A stretch of 64,000 nt of DNA from Pseudobdellovibrionaceae bacterium (GTDB lineage: Bacteria > Bdellovibrionota > Bdellovibrionia > Bdellovibrionales > Bdellovibrionaceae), in the NCBI GenBank assembly GCA_019637955.1, contig JAHBUS010000005.1:124001-188000 (forward strand). The letters are read 5' to 3'. The translations under genes were made by a program, and so were the position numbers. The notes under the pieces were generated by a model. That model was not told where the DNA came from and made no database searches. It saw nothing but the letters and a program-made list of their open reading frames with translations. Within the stretch, counting starts at the first letter, position 1. Every line of letters begins with the position of its first letter. Below are positions 41,147-49,958 of this stretch, piece after piece.

Positions 41147-43561
41147 ATGAGTTTTGACGATAAGGTTCTTGAAATTCCCGCGACACTGCCGATGCTGCCC
41201 GTTCGAGATATCGTGGTGTTTCCGTACATGATCCTGCCTTTATTCGTAGGACGTGAGGCCTCGATTCGTTCGGTCGAAGATGCATTGGCAAAGAACCGCC
41301 TCATCTTCCTCGCCTCACAAAAAGAAATCACCGAAGAGAACCCCTCTCCGGACTCGATTTACACCACCGGTACGATCGCGATGATCATGCGCATGCGCAA
41401 GCTCAGCGACGGCCGCGTGAAAATTTTGATTCAAGGTGTGGCCAAAGGCCGCATCAAAAACTTCACCAAGACCACTCCCAGCTTTGAAGTCGCTGTCGAG
41501 AAAGTCGAAGAAGCCGCGCCCGCTCAGTCGCCCGTCGAGTACGAAGCACTGACCCGCACCGCCAAAGAGCAGATCGAAAAGATCATCGCTCTGGGCCGCG
41601 TTCTTCCCCCCGACATCCTCCTTGTTTTGGACGATGTCAGCGATCCCGGCCGCTTGGCCGACTTGATCGCGAGCAACTTGGGCATCAAAGTTTCGGACGC
41701 TCAGCGCGTTTTGGAAACGACCGATCCCAAAGAGCGCTTGAAACTCGTGAATGAAATTTTGGCCAATGAACTTGAAGTCATCGGCATGCAGCAAAAAATC
41801 CGCACGCAGGCGAAGGACGAAATGTCGAAGTCTCAGCGTGAGTATTTCTTGCGCGAGCAAATGCGCGCTATAAAGTCCGAACTCGGCGAGGGACAAGACT
41901 CGAAGTCCGAGGAAATGGAAGAACTGCGCGAGAAGATCGTCAACTCCGGCATGCCCGCTGCGGTTGAAACCGAAGCTCTCAAACAATTGGCCCGCCTCGA
42001 GCGCATGCACCCCGACGCTTCTGAAGCATCGATGGTTCGCACGTACCTCGACTGGATGGTCGATCTCCCCTGGAATAAAAAAACCGAAGACCGCATCGAC
42101 CTGAATCAGGCCAAAGCGATCTTGGACGAAGATCACTACGATCTGCAAAAAGCCAAAGACCGCATCTTGGAATTCCTCGCCGTGCGCAAACTCAAGCATG
42201 GGATGAAAGGTCCGATCCTTTGCTTCGGTGGTCCTCCCGGCGTTGGTAAAACCTCGCTCGGAAAATCCATCGCCCGCTCGATGGGACGCGAATACTTCCG
42301 CGTCGCTCTCGGCGGCGTGAAAGATGAAGCGGAGATCCGTGGTCACCGCCGCACCTACGTCGGCGCGATGCCCGGCAAAATCATCCAAGCCATGCGTCAG
42401 GCCAAAACCAACAATCCCGTCATCGTTCTCGATGAAGTGGATAAACTCGGCAGCGATTTCCGTGGTGACCCCTCGGCCGCGATGCTCGAGGTGCTGGATC
42501 CCGAGCAAAATCACTCGTTCCGCGACAACTATCTGAACGTGGACTTCGACTTGAGCAACGTGCTGTTCATCGCAACCGCCAACGTGCTTGAGAACATTCC
42601 GCCGGCTTTGCGTGACCGTATGGAAATCATCCAGATCAGCGGTTACACCGAGAATGACAAACTCTTGATCACCAAGAAGCACTTGATCGACCGTCAGATC
42701 GAGGCCAACGGGATCACGGCCGAGAACATCAAGTTCACGGACGAAGGGATCAAATACTTGATCGCTCACTACACTCGCGAAGCCGGTCTTCGCAATCTGG
42801 AGCGCGAAGTGGGCTCGGTGTGCCGTAAGGTCGCCAAGCAAGTGGTTCTCGGCGAAAAAAGTTTCGTTGAAGTGAATCCCGAGTCGGTTCCCGAACTTTT
42901 GGGACCTCCTCGCTACCTGCGCGACGAAAAAATGGACGACTCGCAAATCGGCGTGGTCACGGGCCTGGCCTGGACCCAAGCCGGCGGAGAAGTCCTCTAC
43001 GTTGAAGCTTTGAAATACAAAGGCCGCGGTGGTCTGGTTCTGACCGGACAACTCGGCGACGTCATGAAAGAATCGGCCCATGCGGCGATGGCTTATGCCC
43101 GCGCCCACACCGAAGAGCTCGGTATTCCCGAGGACTTCTTCGAAAAATGGGACATTCACGTGCACTTGCCCGCGGGCGCCATCCCCAAAGATGGACCTTC
43201 GGCCGGTATCACGATGACCACTGCGCTCTTGAGCTTGATGACTGATACCCCCGTTCGTCACGACATCGCCATGACCGGCGAAGTGACGCTGCAGGGTCGA
43301 GTCCTGCCCGTGGGCGGGATCCGTGAGAAGTGCTTGGCCGCTCTGAACCAAGGCATCCGCGAAATCATCATCCCCTTGGCGAATCAGAAGGACTTGGCGG
43401 ACATTCCGAAAGAGTTCAAAGACAAGATGAACTTCATCTGCGTCGAGAACGTCGACGAAGTGTTCTCGGTGGCCTTCGACAAGTCCGCCAAAACTGGCAA
43501 AAAGTCGGCGCCCAAGTCAGGAAAGAAATCCAAAGGATCGGCCGCGGCGAGCGCGGCCTAA
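41147..43561 (+). CDS. lon: ATP-dependent protease Lon
   Basis: This 804-residue protein is a complete Lon. The N-terminal substrate domain starts [23 protein letters not shown]. The AAA+ module has Walker [11 protein letters not shown] (Lys368) and Walker [10 protein letters not shown]. The C-terminal protease domain has the Ser-Lys dyad: Ser685 in KDGPSAG and Lys728 in [10 protein letters not shown]. The last 25 residues are Lys/Ser/Ala-rich. Lon degrades misfolded and regulatory proteins in the cytosol. A ribosome-binding site GGAGGAG precedes the ATG and a strong terminator follows at 43603. Confidence 0.97.
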   Translation: MSFDDKVLEIPATLPMLPVRDIVVFPYMILPLFVGREASIRSVEDALAKNRLIFLASQKEITEENPSPDSIYTTGTIAMIMRMRKLSDGRVKILIQGVAKGRIKNFTKTTPSFEVAVEKVEEAAPAQSPVEYEALTRTAKEQIEKIIALGRVLPPDILLVLDDVSDPGRLADLIASNLGIKVSDAQRVLETTDPKERLKLVNEILANELEVIGMQQKIRTQAKDEMSKSQREYFLREQMRAIKSELGEGQDSKSEEMEELREKIVNSGMPAAVETEALKQLARLERMHPDASEASMVRTYLDWMVDLPWNKKTEDRIDLNQAKAILDEDHYDLQKAKDRILEFLAVRKLKHGMKGPILCFGGPPGVGKTSLGKSIARSMGREYFRVALGGVKDEAEIRGHRRTYVGAMPGKIIQAMRQAKTNNPVIVLDEVDKLGSDFRGDPSAAMLEVLDPEQNHSFRDNYLNVDFDLSNVLFIATANVLENIPPALRDRMEIIQISGYTENDKLLITKKHLIDRQIEANGITAENIKFTDEGIKYLIAHYTREAGLRNLEREVGSVCRKVAKQVVLGEKSFVEVNPESVPELLGPPRYLRDEKMDDSQIGVVTGLAWTQAGGEVLYVEALKYKGRGGLVLTGQLGDVMKESAHAAMAYARAHTEELGIPEDFFEKWDIHVHLPAGAIPKDGPSAGITMTTALLSLMTDTPVRHDIAMTGEVTLQGRVLPVGGIREKCLAALNQGIREIIIPLANQKDLADIPKEFKDKMNFICVENVDEVFSVAFDKSAKTGKKSAPKSGKKSKGSAAASAA

Positions 43562-43602
43562 CAAAGTTAGATTCTAGTTCCCAAAACAGTGTGTGTAGGA
43601 CT

Positions 43603-43635
43603 GGCCTTGATGAACTCAAGGCCGTCTGTTTTTAT
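43603..43635 (+). terminator. Intrinsic terminator of lon
   Basis: GGCCTTGA (43603-43610) and TCAAGGCC (43616-43623) form a perfect 8-bp stem with a 5-base loop, followed by GTCTGTTTTTAT. The stem lies 42 bases after the lon stop and separates lon from the secreted-protein genes. Confidence 0.85.
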
Positions 43636-43668
43636 AAGGTATCGTCCACGATTTGTTTTGGGGGTCCC

Positions 43669-44991
43669 ATGATGAAATTCATCACTCTTCTTGCGCTTTT
43701 CTTTGCCGCATCGACATCGCTGGCTAAAGACAAAACTGCGGAACCAGAAATGTACATGATGAATGCCGAGGTCGTTTTGAAGATGAACGATCAGGAGCGC
43801 ACCGAGTACTTTGAGGCGCTCCGCGAATTCATGGCAGCCAACTCGGACAAAATTCCTGGCGTTTCACAGATGCTGATCGACTCGTTGCTCGGTGAGCAGG
43901 TGGCCATGGCCGCCGACAATTTGAGACTTCCGCCAGAGTGTATAAAGGGCGATGAAATTCAAAGCGGTTCTGTCGACAATTGGGCCTGCTATTCTTGGTT
44001 TCGCTCTGCCGCTCGCGGAGGAGTCCTGGGAGAGTGCTCGGGAGCCGTTGCTGAAGGAAAGTTTTCGGTCATCACTTGCGGAGGCAAGACTTACCGCCTT
44101 CCCCGTCCTTCCGAGAGAGACGCCAGAACCCAGGCTCAAGACATGAATAGCGGGTGGGTCCCCGCTTCTCGCGATGCCGCCGCCAAGAGACAGCAGACGG
44201 CCAATCCCGCTCCCGGCACATCCCCGTCAGGGCGCCCCGAACCAGCGGCAGCTCCGGGTGCAAATCCCAACGATCCCTACCACAACCGTGATGCTGGAAA
44301 TTCGGCCCGATGTTTTTTTGGAGGCTTTGCGATTGCCCGAGATGGCAACAAGCCCTGCTCTCCGTTTCAGGATCTTTGCGCCCCGAACTTGCGGATGCGA
44401 GGACCCAAATCAGACCTCTTAAAAGAAGTCATGAAATGCTCGACCGATGAGGAAAAGAAAAAAGCGCGATGTGGCGGAGCCACAGCTCCGGCACCAACCG
44501 GCGGTGCGACGATCAAAAGGAGCCGAGCTGCTGGCGGAAACCAAATCGTTTGCAACCCCGTCCTCTACGGACTCAAGGATGATGGGTCGGTCATTTGCGT
44601 CCCCCGCAGCGGACAAGCTTCGCAAAAATGCGCGGCCGAGGCCAAAGACGACGCCATCAAAAAACTCTTGCAAGATGCCAAAGGTAAACTCGCGTTCGAC
44701 AGCATGCTGGCGACGCTCACTTTTGAATGCCGCACGCACTGGCGTATTGAAAATCCCGGCGATGTTGAGCAAGCCACGGTCGTGGCTCGAGGTGGAAACG
44801 GCGAATCCCGTGATGGAGATAAAAGCACGACCGATTTTAAAGACACTTGCAAAACTCTGGTCGATCGCGTGATCCAGATCGGGCGCAAAATTCCCGAAGT
44901 TAAAGACAATCCGACTTTCAAAACGATGATGAGCGCTTTCGGCAACACGTCGGCGGCGGGCAACCGACCGCCCGCTCCCGGCACGCGATAA
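43669..44991 (+). CDS. Secreted 14-cysteine protein, paralogue A of an unrecognised family
   Basis: From the ATG at 43669 (after GGGGGT) this is a 440-residue protein with a signal peptide (FITLLALFFAASTSLA). The N-terminal helical motif LKMNDQERTEYFEALREF is shared with the next gene, as are LPPEC, SARCFFGGFA, a DLC-(M)RGP(K/R)S block, VCNPVLYG, ICVPR, an FEC/W-IE block and FKDTCKTLVDR. The mature part has 14 Cys and a central Pro/Ala/Gly-rich linker. I recognise no family. Seven disulfides and a role in the periplasm or at the surface are plausible. The open frame extends upstream into lon, but that part is not used. Confidence 0.75.
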   Translation: MMKFITLLALFFAASTSLAKDKTAEPEMYMMNAEVVLKMNDQERTEYFEALREFMAANSDKIPGVSQMLIDSLLGEQVAMAADNLRLPPECIKGDEIQSGSVDNWACYSWFRSAARGGVLGECSGAVAEGKFSVITCGGKTYRLPRPSERDARTQAQDMNSGWVPASRDAAAKRQQTANPAPGTSPSGRPEPAAAPGANPNDPYHNRDAGNSARCFFGGFAIARDGNKPCSPFQDLCAPNLRMRGPKSDLLKEVMKCSTDEEKKKARCGGATAPAPTGGATIKRSRAAGGNQIVCNPVLYGLKDDGSVICVPRSGQASQKCAAEAKDDAIKKLLQDAKGKLAFDSMLATLTFECRTHWRIENPGDVEQATVVARGGNGESRDGDKSTTDFKDTCKTLVDRVIQIGRKIPEVKDNPTFKTMMSAFGNTSAAGNRPPAPGTR

Positions 44992-45009
44992 GTCCAGAGA
45001 ATCTCGAAA

Positions 45010-45065
45010 CGAGACGTTTTAAAACGATTCAGGCGTGAGACACGCTCTGGTCTTGAAACGTCTCG
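45010..45065 (+). other. Long intergenic stem-loop between the two paralogues
   Basis: CGAGACGTTT (45010-45019) pairs perfectly with AAACGTCTCG (45056-45065), and inside the loop GCGTG/CACGC (45033-45045) forms a second stem. TCTCG at 45002-45006 could instead pair with CGAGA at 45010-45014, giving an alternative fold. GTCTGTTTTC follows, so it may end the first gene's transcript. Confidence 0.55.
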
Positions 45066-45111
45066 CCGGGTCTGTTTTCATGAAGGAGAACCGTTTTCTT
45101 TGGGGGGAATT

Positions 45112-46530
45112 ATGCGAAGATCCTTTTTCGCGACCATTGGCTTTTTGTCCGTGCTGATGCTGGCTCTGCCGGTCCTCGCACAGGGCTCCCCGGCCCGCTC
45201 TCCGGCCAAGAAAAAAATTGAAATGCGGTTGTTTAGCGCCAGCGACTTTAATCGCATGAGCGATGTTGAAAAAGAGCAGTATCTCGAGGCGCTTCGTGAG
45301 TTTCATGAAGCTCGCCAAGAACGTGCACAAAGCGCGAGTTTTTTCTTTTTGGACGAAGTTCTCGGAAGCTTCCGTGCGTCAGCAATGACCAGGTCCGATT
45401 GCCAACAACAAATTCTCGCGGCAAAGCCTCGGGTCGCCGGGGCGGCGTATACTCCCGTCATTTTACCTCCTGAATGTGCCCTCGTTTTTCAACAAGCCAT
45501 TGGTCAGCATACCTTTGAGAAATGTTTGCCTGGCCCCATCGGTCAAGATGGAACGGACAATGCTCTGAGCGCGACAACGTTCAATTGTACGAATCAGCGG
45601 GGTGAGCCCGTACAGTACACGATTCGTGGGAGACGAGGCGACCTTCAGCAAATCGGATCGACCGCCACTGATTATCGCCGTCCTGGCTCTCGGCCCGAGT
45701 CCGCGACCGCAGAGGGCGCCCCCCGACCCGCAGCCGTATCTCAAGCGGCCCCAGGTGCTCCTTCATCGACTACGACCCAGCCCCCGGCGGCGCAGCCGGG
45801 CGCAAGGCCACAAGCACGTCCGTCTAATGACGACTCCGCCCGGTGCTTCTTCGGCGGCTTTGCTTTGAACAAACCGGCAGAAGGCTCAAAGTGCCTTCCC
45901 GTGACCGATCTCTGCAAACAAACGCATTTGCGCGCTCCACGATCTGAATCATTAACTAAGGCCATCGGTTGTGGGCCAAACAATGTCGAAATTGGAAAAT
46001 GCGGAGGGCGCAAAGGCGTGAGCGAAACGGCGGCCGCACCGGCGGCGGCGCCGGCGGGAGGCACAAACCCCATTCGCGCTGCGGATAAGCAGGTCGTGTG
46101 CAATCCGATTCTGTACGGAACACAAGCCGACGAAACGATGATCTGTGTTCCGCGCAACTCGCGCGCCTCTGCCAATTGCGGCAGTAAAAAGAATGATGAA
46201 ACCTTGAAAAATCTGCTGAAGAAACCCGATGGCATCAAAGCCTTTGATGAAATGATCAAGTCGCTCGAAAAGGAATGCCTGCCTTACTGGAAAATTGAGG
46301 GAACCAACGTCACCGAAAAATCCGAGGGTGTTCCCGAACGCCAAGGAGATGATTTCAAAACGGACTTCAAGGACACGTGCGGCGTCTTGCTTCGCCGGGC
46401 CTTGGAAATCGGCGCCGCAAGCGAAGATCCGCAAATCAAAGGCAAGGTCGAAGCTCTCAAACGATCGCCTCAGGCCCCGACCGCTCCAGCCACTGCTCCC
46501 ACCGCAGCGCCCACCGGAACAAGACGATAA
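45112..46530 (+). CDS. Secreted 14-cysteine protein, paralogue B of the same family
   Basis: This 472-residue protein has a signal peptide (IGFLSVLMLALPVLA) and aligns along its length with the preceding gene: MSDVEKEQYLEALREF, ILPPEC, SARCFFGGFA, DLC and LRAPRS, VVCNPILYG, ICVPRNSRAS, KEC-PYWKIE, and DFKDTCGVLLRRALEIG. The mature part has 14 Cys. A Pro/Ala/Gln-rich linker separates the N-terminal region from the conserved Cys-rich half, and the tail is Ala/Pro/Thr-rich ending in GTRR. Start ATG 45112 follows GGGGGGA. The pair looks like an old tandem duplication, since conserved blocks are separated by diverged linkers. Confidence 0.75.
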   Translation: MRRSFFATIGFLSVLMLALPVLAQGSPARSPAKKKIEMRLFSASDFNRMSDVEKEQYLEALREFHEARQERAQSASFFFLDEVLGSFRASAMTRSDCQQQILAAKPRVAGAAYTPVILPPECALVFQQAIGQHTFEKCLPGPIGQDGTDNALSATTFNCTNQRGEPVQYTIRGRRGDLQQIGSTATDYRRPGSRPESATAEGAPRPAAVSQAAPGAPSSTTTQPPAAQPGARPQARPSNDDSARCFFGGFALNKPAEGSKCLPVTDLCKQTHLRAPRSESLTKAIGCGPNNVEIGKCGGRKGVSETAAAPAAAPAGGTNPIRAADKQVVCNPILYGTQADETMICVPRNSRASANCGSKKNDETLKNLLKKPDGIKAFDEMIKSLEKECLPYWKIEGTNVTEKSEGVPERQGDDFKTDFKDTCGVLLRRALEIGAASEDPQIKGKVEALKRSPQAPTAPATAPTAAPTGTRR

Positions 46531-46544
46531 CTGTCTTCGCTGGT

Positions 46545-46571
46545 CCAACGTCTCAACTTGAGAGACGTTGG
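46545..46571 (+). other. Perfect stem-loop after paralogue B
   Basis: CCAACGTCTC and GAGACGTTGG form a perfect 10-bp stem with a 7-base loop, and GCTGG/CCAGC outside it can extend the stem. It contains the same AACGTCTC/GAGACGTT core as the hairpin at 45010-45065. No T-run follows directly, so termination is uncertain. Confidence 0.55.
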
Positions 46572-46662
46572 AATCCAGCTCGACTAAAACTTGCTTTGGC
46601 CGAGAGGCTATTTACGCTCCCCCGATCTTCCTTCATAATAAAGCCAAGGGTTGGGGGAATCT

Positions 46663-47997
46663 GTGAAACACAGTTTCATTCTATTTTTATTTATCTTTGG
46701 CCTGTCTCTTAAAACCATTGCGGAAGAGCCGCCGGGTCAAGCGCCGCCCGCGCCCGCAACGCAACCCCAAGCCGGGAACGACACACCTGCGGGAGGAACT
46801 CCCCGCGCCACGGACCCCACCCCCACTGGAACGGCCGCTCAGCAGAAGGCCATGGAAGAAAATAAGCAACTCACCGAGGCAGAAGCCTCCAAAAGTAAAC
46901 TGACTGAGGGAACCAAGGGATGCGAAGAGGCCATTACGGCCGCAAAAACCGCCTGTGTCGAAGACTTCAGCCCCTTTCTTCAGGCGGCCATGCAGGGCCT
47001 GACCGCCGCGATGGCCGCCCAACAGGGCGCTGCGGGAGCCAGTGGCCAGTGCCAGCAAGCACAACAAGCGCAACAGCCGGCTCAGCAAAATATGCAGAAG
47101 TACAACGCCGATTGTGCGGCGAAGAAGACCGCTTGCGAACAAAAGTGCGGACAGGCCGCGACCGGCGCCGACACCGTGAGCACGTCGACTTGCGAAGCCG
47201 ACGCCAAGAAGTCAGCGCCCACGGATCAAGCCAAGCAGCAAATGATTAAGGCCAAGTGTACAAAGGCCGCTCAGGCCAATAAGCAGGCGAACGAGCAAGG
47301 AAAAGCCTCGTGCGCGAAGCTTTCTCAGAATCAAGCGGGCGGCATGGCCGGCATCGGCGAACTTCTCAAAGGCCTCATGAAGTCCGGCCAGTGTCAGCAA
47401 GAGGTGGCCGTCGACTGTTCGAAAAATCCGACCGCTCAAGGCTGTCCCCAGGCTCTGGATTGTAACAAAGCCGAGAACGCCGCGAACCCTCGTTGTATTT
47501 GCGAAAAGAATCCGCGCGCGCCCGGCTGCGGCGGTCAGGCCGAATCGGCTCCGATCACGGATCCCACGCGCGATGACAATCAAACCACCGGCGCCAACGA
47601 TGGGTCTCTCGGAAGTCCCACCGATGGCACACCCGCGAAGTACGGTTCTGACAGCCCGGCGGCGGGCGGCGGTCTTCCCGCAAGTCCCGGGGGCGGTGGG
47701 GGCGGAGGCGGCCTCGGTAAGGGCGGCGAGCTTGCCGACAAAGGCGAAAAACCCAAAGGGATCGACACCAATGTTCTCGGTGAAGGGGGAGGCGGAGGCG
47801 GAGGCGCTTCGGCCACATCGAATGGTCTTGCGGCCTCGGACGACCCCACGGGTAAATACGGAAAGTATCTTCCTGAAGATCCGGCTCGCAAACCGACGGC
47901 CTTGGCCGATCAAGTCTCGGGAGCTGCGGGACTTTCAAATTGGGAAAAGATCCGAAAGCGTTACTCCGAGAACCGGCCTTCGCTGCTCAGACCTTAG
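46663..47997 (+). CDS. Secreted Cys-rich, Gly/Gln-rich low-complexity protein
   Basis: This 444-residue protein has a signal peptide (FILFLFIFGLSLKTIAEE), a Pro/Gln/Thr-rich start, a helical Ala/Gln/Lys/Cys-rich middle and a run of short Cys repeats (DCSKNP...GCPQ...DCNK...RCICEKNP...GCGG). Gly-rich stretches (GGGGGGGG) follow and then a hydrophilic tail. About 16 Cys are present. No family is recognised; the composition suggests an extended surface or matrix protein. GTG 46663 follows GGGGGA. It shares the leader pattern of the two preceding genes but not their conserved domain, and overlaps the phosphoesterase gene by 11 bases tail to tail. Confidence 0.65.
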   Translation: MKHSFILFLFIFGLSLKTIAEEPPGQAPPAPATQPQAGNDTPAGGTPRATDPTPTGTAAQQKAMEENKQLTEAEASKSKLTEGTKGCEEAITAAKTACVEDFSPFLQAAMQGLTAAMAAQQGAAGASGQCQQAQQAQQPAQQNMQKYNADCAAKKTACEQKCGQAATGADTVSTSTCEADAKKSAPTDQAKQQMIKAKCTKAAQANKQANEQGKASCAKLSQNQAGGMAGIGELLKGLMKSGQCQQEVAVDCSKNPTAQGCPQALDCNKAENAANPRCICEKNPRAPGCGGQAESAPITDPTRDDNQTTGANDGSLGSPTDGTPAKYGSDSPAAGGGLPASPGGGGGGGGLGKGGELADKGEKPKGIDTNVLGEGGGGGGGASATSNGLAASDDPTGKYGKYLPEDPARKPTALADQVSGAAGLSNWEKIRKRYSENRPSLLRP

Positions 47998-49207
47998 TTT
48001 TCGAGTCCTCTCCACGAGTGAGTTCCAAGATCGTGATCTCACCGTAGGTTCCAAGTCGAGTGGGCGGGCCCCAAAAGCCCGTTCCCTGATTCACGTAAAG
48101 CCATAAGTCTTGAAGGCCCTTTTTTCCGCACTTGTCTTTTTTGATGCGGTAAAGACCCTTCGAGTATTTCTGAAAAAAGAGAATTAAAAAATTCCACGGA
48201 AAGAATTGGCCTGCGTGCGTATGCCCTGAAAGCTGCAGCTGAAACCCTTTGTGAACGGCCTCATCGGCCAGATACGGTTGGTGCGCGAGCAAGACCCGGT
48301 ATTCACCATCGCTCGCCGGTGAAATCTCATCCCAGTTAAAGGCTCGAGCTTTCGGAAAGAATCTGGAAACCGGGTCCGGAAGACCGGTGAAGGACAGTTG
48401 CTGCCCGCCCCGATTGAGGTAGGCCGTTTCGTTTTGCAGAACTTGGATCTTGGTTCCGTCAAAAACGGGCCGAACCTTTTCGAAGCCCCAATAGTACTCA
48501 TGATTTCCGGTACAATAATAAACACCCTCCGGAGCCTCGAGCTCGCGAAGGCCCCAAAGACGTTCTCGGTACATGACAGGGTCGCAGTCGACGATGTCGC
48601 CCGTCATCACGAGCGCGTCATACTTCTCGCGGCGAAGCTTGCGTAACATCCGGTCGATCAAACGGTCGGTCATCATCGGACCCATATGAATGTCGCTCAA
48701 ATGCGCGATCCGAAACCCCTCAAATTCCTTCGGGAGCCGGGGGTCACGAACTTTGACATGATGAACGAAGGGGCCGAGCCACACCGTGAGATATCCAAGG
48801 CCCAGCAACAAGAGCGGAAGAAATAAAGACAAGATGGTCCAGGTCGCCGAGTACAACGAGTACCCGTCCCAATCCCACCATTGAAAGAGAAAACCGCCCC
48901 ACGCCGCAAACCCGATCAGGTCGCGGAGCAGGATCATCACCAACAAGTCACTCACATAAGGAAAGGCTAGGTAACCGACGACGTTCAGCCGCTCGACCCA
49001 GATCGAATCCGAAAGGCTTTCGTTTCCCCAAAAATAGAGCGGCTGCGACAGCGCGATCGCAAAGACAAAGGTGATCCAAAAGATGGTGGCGAGAAATCCG
49101 ATCCAGCCCCATCCCGCATAACGAAGCAGCTGATGGGTGATGTAAATGCCAAGCGCGACGAAGACAACGAGGACGACCATCTGAAAAACGGACCAGTTCT
49201 TTTTCAT
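47987..49207 (-). CDS. Membrane-bound metallophosphoesterase (calcineurin-like)
   Basis: This 406-residue protein has several N-terminal membrane helices (up to about residue 150) and a calcineurin-like phosphoesterase domain with all metal motifs: AHLSDIHMG, TGDIVD, GNHEYY, a LLAHQP His and SGHTHAGQ. This is the YkuE/YaeI-like layout, in which family members act on lipid-linked or other phosphoesters; the substrate is not known here. The conserved domain probably faces the periplasm or cytosol depending on an uncertain number of helices. It is convergent with the Cys-rich gene. Confidence 0.85.
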   Translation of the reverse strand: MKKNWSVFQMVVLVVFVALGIYITHQLLRYAGWGWIGFLATIFWITFVFAIALSQPLYFWGNESLSDSIWVERLNVVGYLAFPYVSDLLVMILLRDLIGFAAWGGFLFQWWDWDGYSLYSATWTILSLFLPLLLLGLGYLTVWLGPFVHHVKVRDPRLPKEFEGFRIAHLSDIHMGPMMTDRLIDRMLRKLRREKYDALVMTGDIVDCDPVMYRERLWGLRELEAPEGVYYCTGNHEYYWGFEKVRPVFDGTKIQVLQNETAYLNRGGQQLSFTGLPDPVSRFFPKARAFNWDEISPASDGEYRVLLAHQPYLADEAVHKGFQLQLSGHTHAGQFFPWNFLILFFQKYSKGLYRIKKDKCGKKGLQDLWLYVNQGTGFWGPPTRLGTYGEITILELTRGEDSKTKV

Positions 49208-49225
49208 CGGACTTGGGTTCGGAAT

Positions 49226-49738
49226 TTAGAACAGATCTTTTTTCAGGCGCTCGTTCTCGGACTCGAGGACCCGCACCAGAGTTTTCAAATCTGCGACTTC
49301 TTCTTTCAAGTGCAGAATCTGCTCTTCCTTCTCCTGAAGGATCTGAGTGTAGGCCTTCTTGAGTTCGGTCAGCAAGCGATTGGCGGCCGTGAGAATCGGC
49401 TCCTCGCCCGCTTTGGTCGAGAGCGTCGTTTCGCTGAGCGCAGCGGGCGCGCCCGAATCTTCGGACGCGCGCCGCTCGCCGGGCCCGGCGCCCGAGCCAA
49501 AGCTCGGGGCCATCTCTTTGACGACAGGCGCGTTGTACGGGGCACTCACCAAAGTGTCTTCAACTTTATGGGAGGGGCGATGAAGCCTTTGATGAGAGCC
49601 CATGGGTTCGTCGAGAACTAAATAACGACCGTCCTCGAACATGAATTGGATATCCTCAGCCTTGATCCGTCTTCGCAAGGTCGACAAGCTCACCTTATAT
49701 TTAGATGAGTAGTCGGTCAGTGGAAGATAGTTAGTCAT
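49226..49738 (-). CDS. HTH (excisionase/MerR-like) protein with a C-terminal coiled coil
   Basis: The first 45 residues look like a winged helix-turn-helix of the excisionase or MerR type (YSSKYKVSLSTLRRRIKAEDIQF, then DGRYLVLDEP). A Ser/Gly/Pro-rich, probably disordered linker follows, and residues about 118-170 form a strong heptad coiled coil (LLTELKKAYTQILQEKEEQ...VRVLESENERLKKDL). It may bind DNA as a dimer. No phage genes are nearby, so this is more likely a chromosomal regulator or nucleoid protein than an excisionase. Confidence 0.6.
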   Translation of the reverse strand: MTNYLPLTDYSSKYKVSLSTLRRRIKAEDIQFMFEDGRYLVLDEPMGSHQRLHRPSHKVEDTLVSAPYNAPVVKEMAPSFGSGAGPGERRASEDSGAPAALSETTLSTKAGEEPILTAANRLLTELKKAYTQILQEKEEQILHLKEEVADLKTLVRVLESENERLKKDLF

Positions 49739-49958
49739 TTTGAATCTCCAATTGCTTTCAAAATGATCATCCAGTTCTGAGTGGTCAGAGTCAAACTTGA
49801 ATACCTAAAATTCAAGCTGGGCGCGGTTTTCCCGGCTGAAGGTCTGGATACTCAGGACCTTTGTCGCGAGTGGTCACTGGACTTTGGTTTATGTTCGGTG
49901 AAGATCTTATGGAATACTCAGAAGCTAAGGGCGCGCGTCAAGGCGCCAGAGGTATCAA

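Noticed and set aside
41315-43351. A 678-codon open frame on the minus strand
   Set aside because: It lies entirely inside lon in the opposite direction; lon is certain from its complete domains and catalytic residues, and the antisense protein has no recognisable motifs.
43330-43668. Upstream extension of the paralogue A reading frame into lon
   Set aside because: The extension overlaps the end of lon in another frame, and a signal peptide with a G-rich ribosome-binding site starts at 43669.
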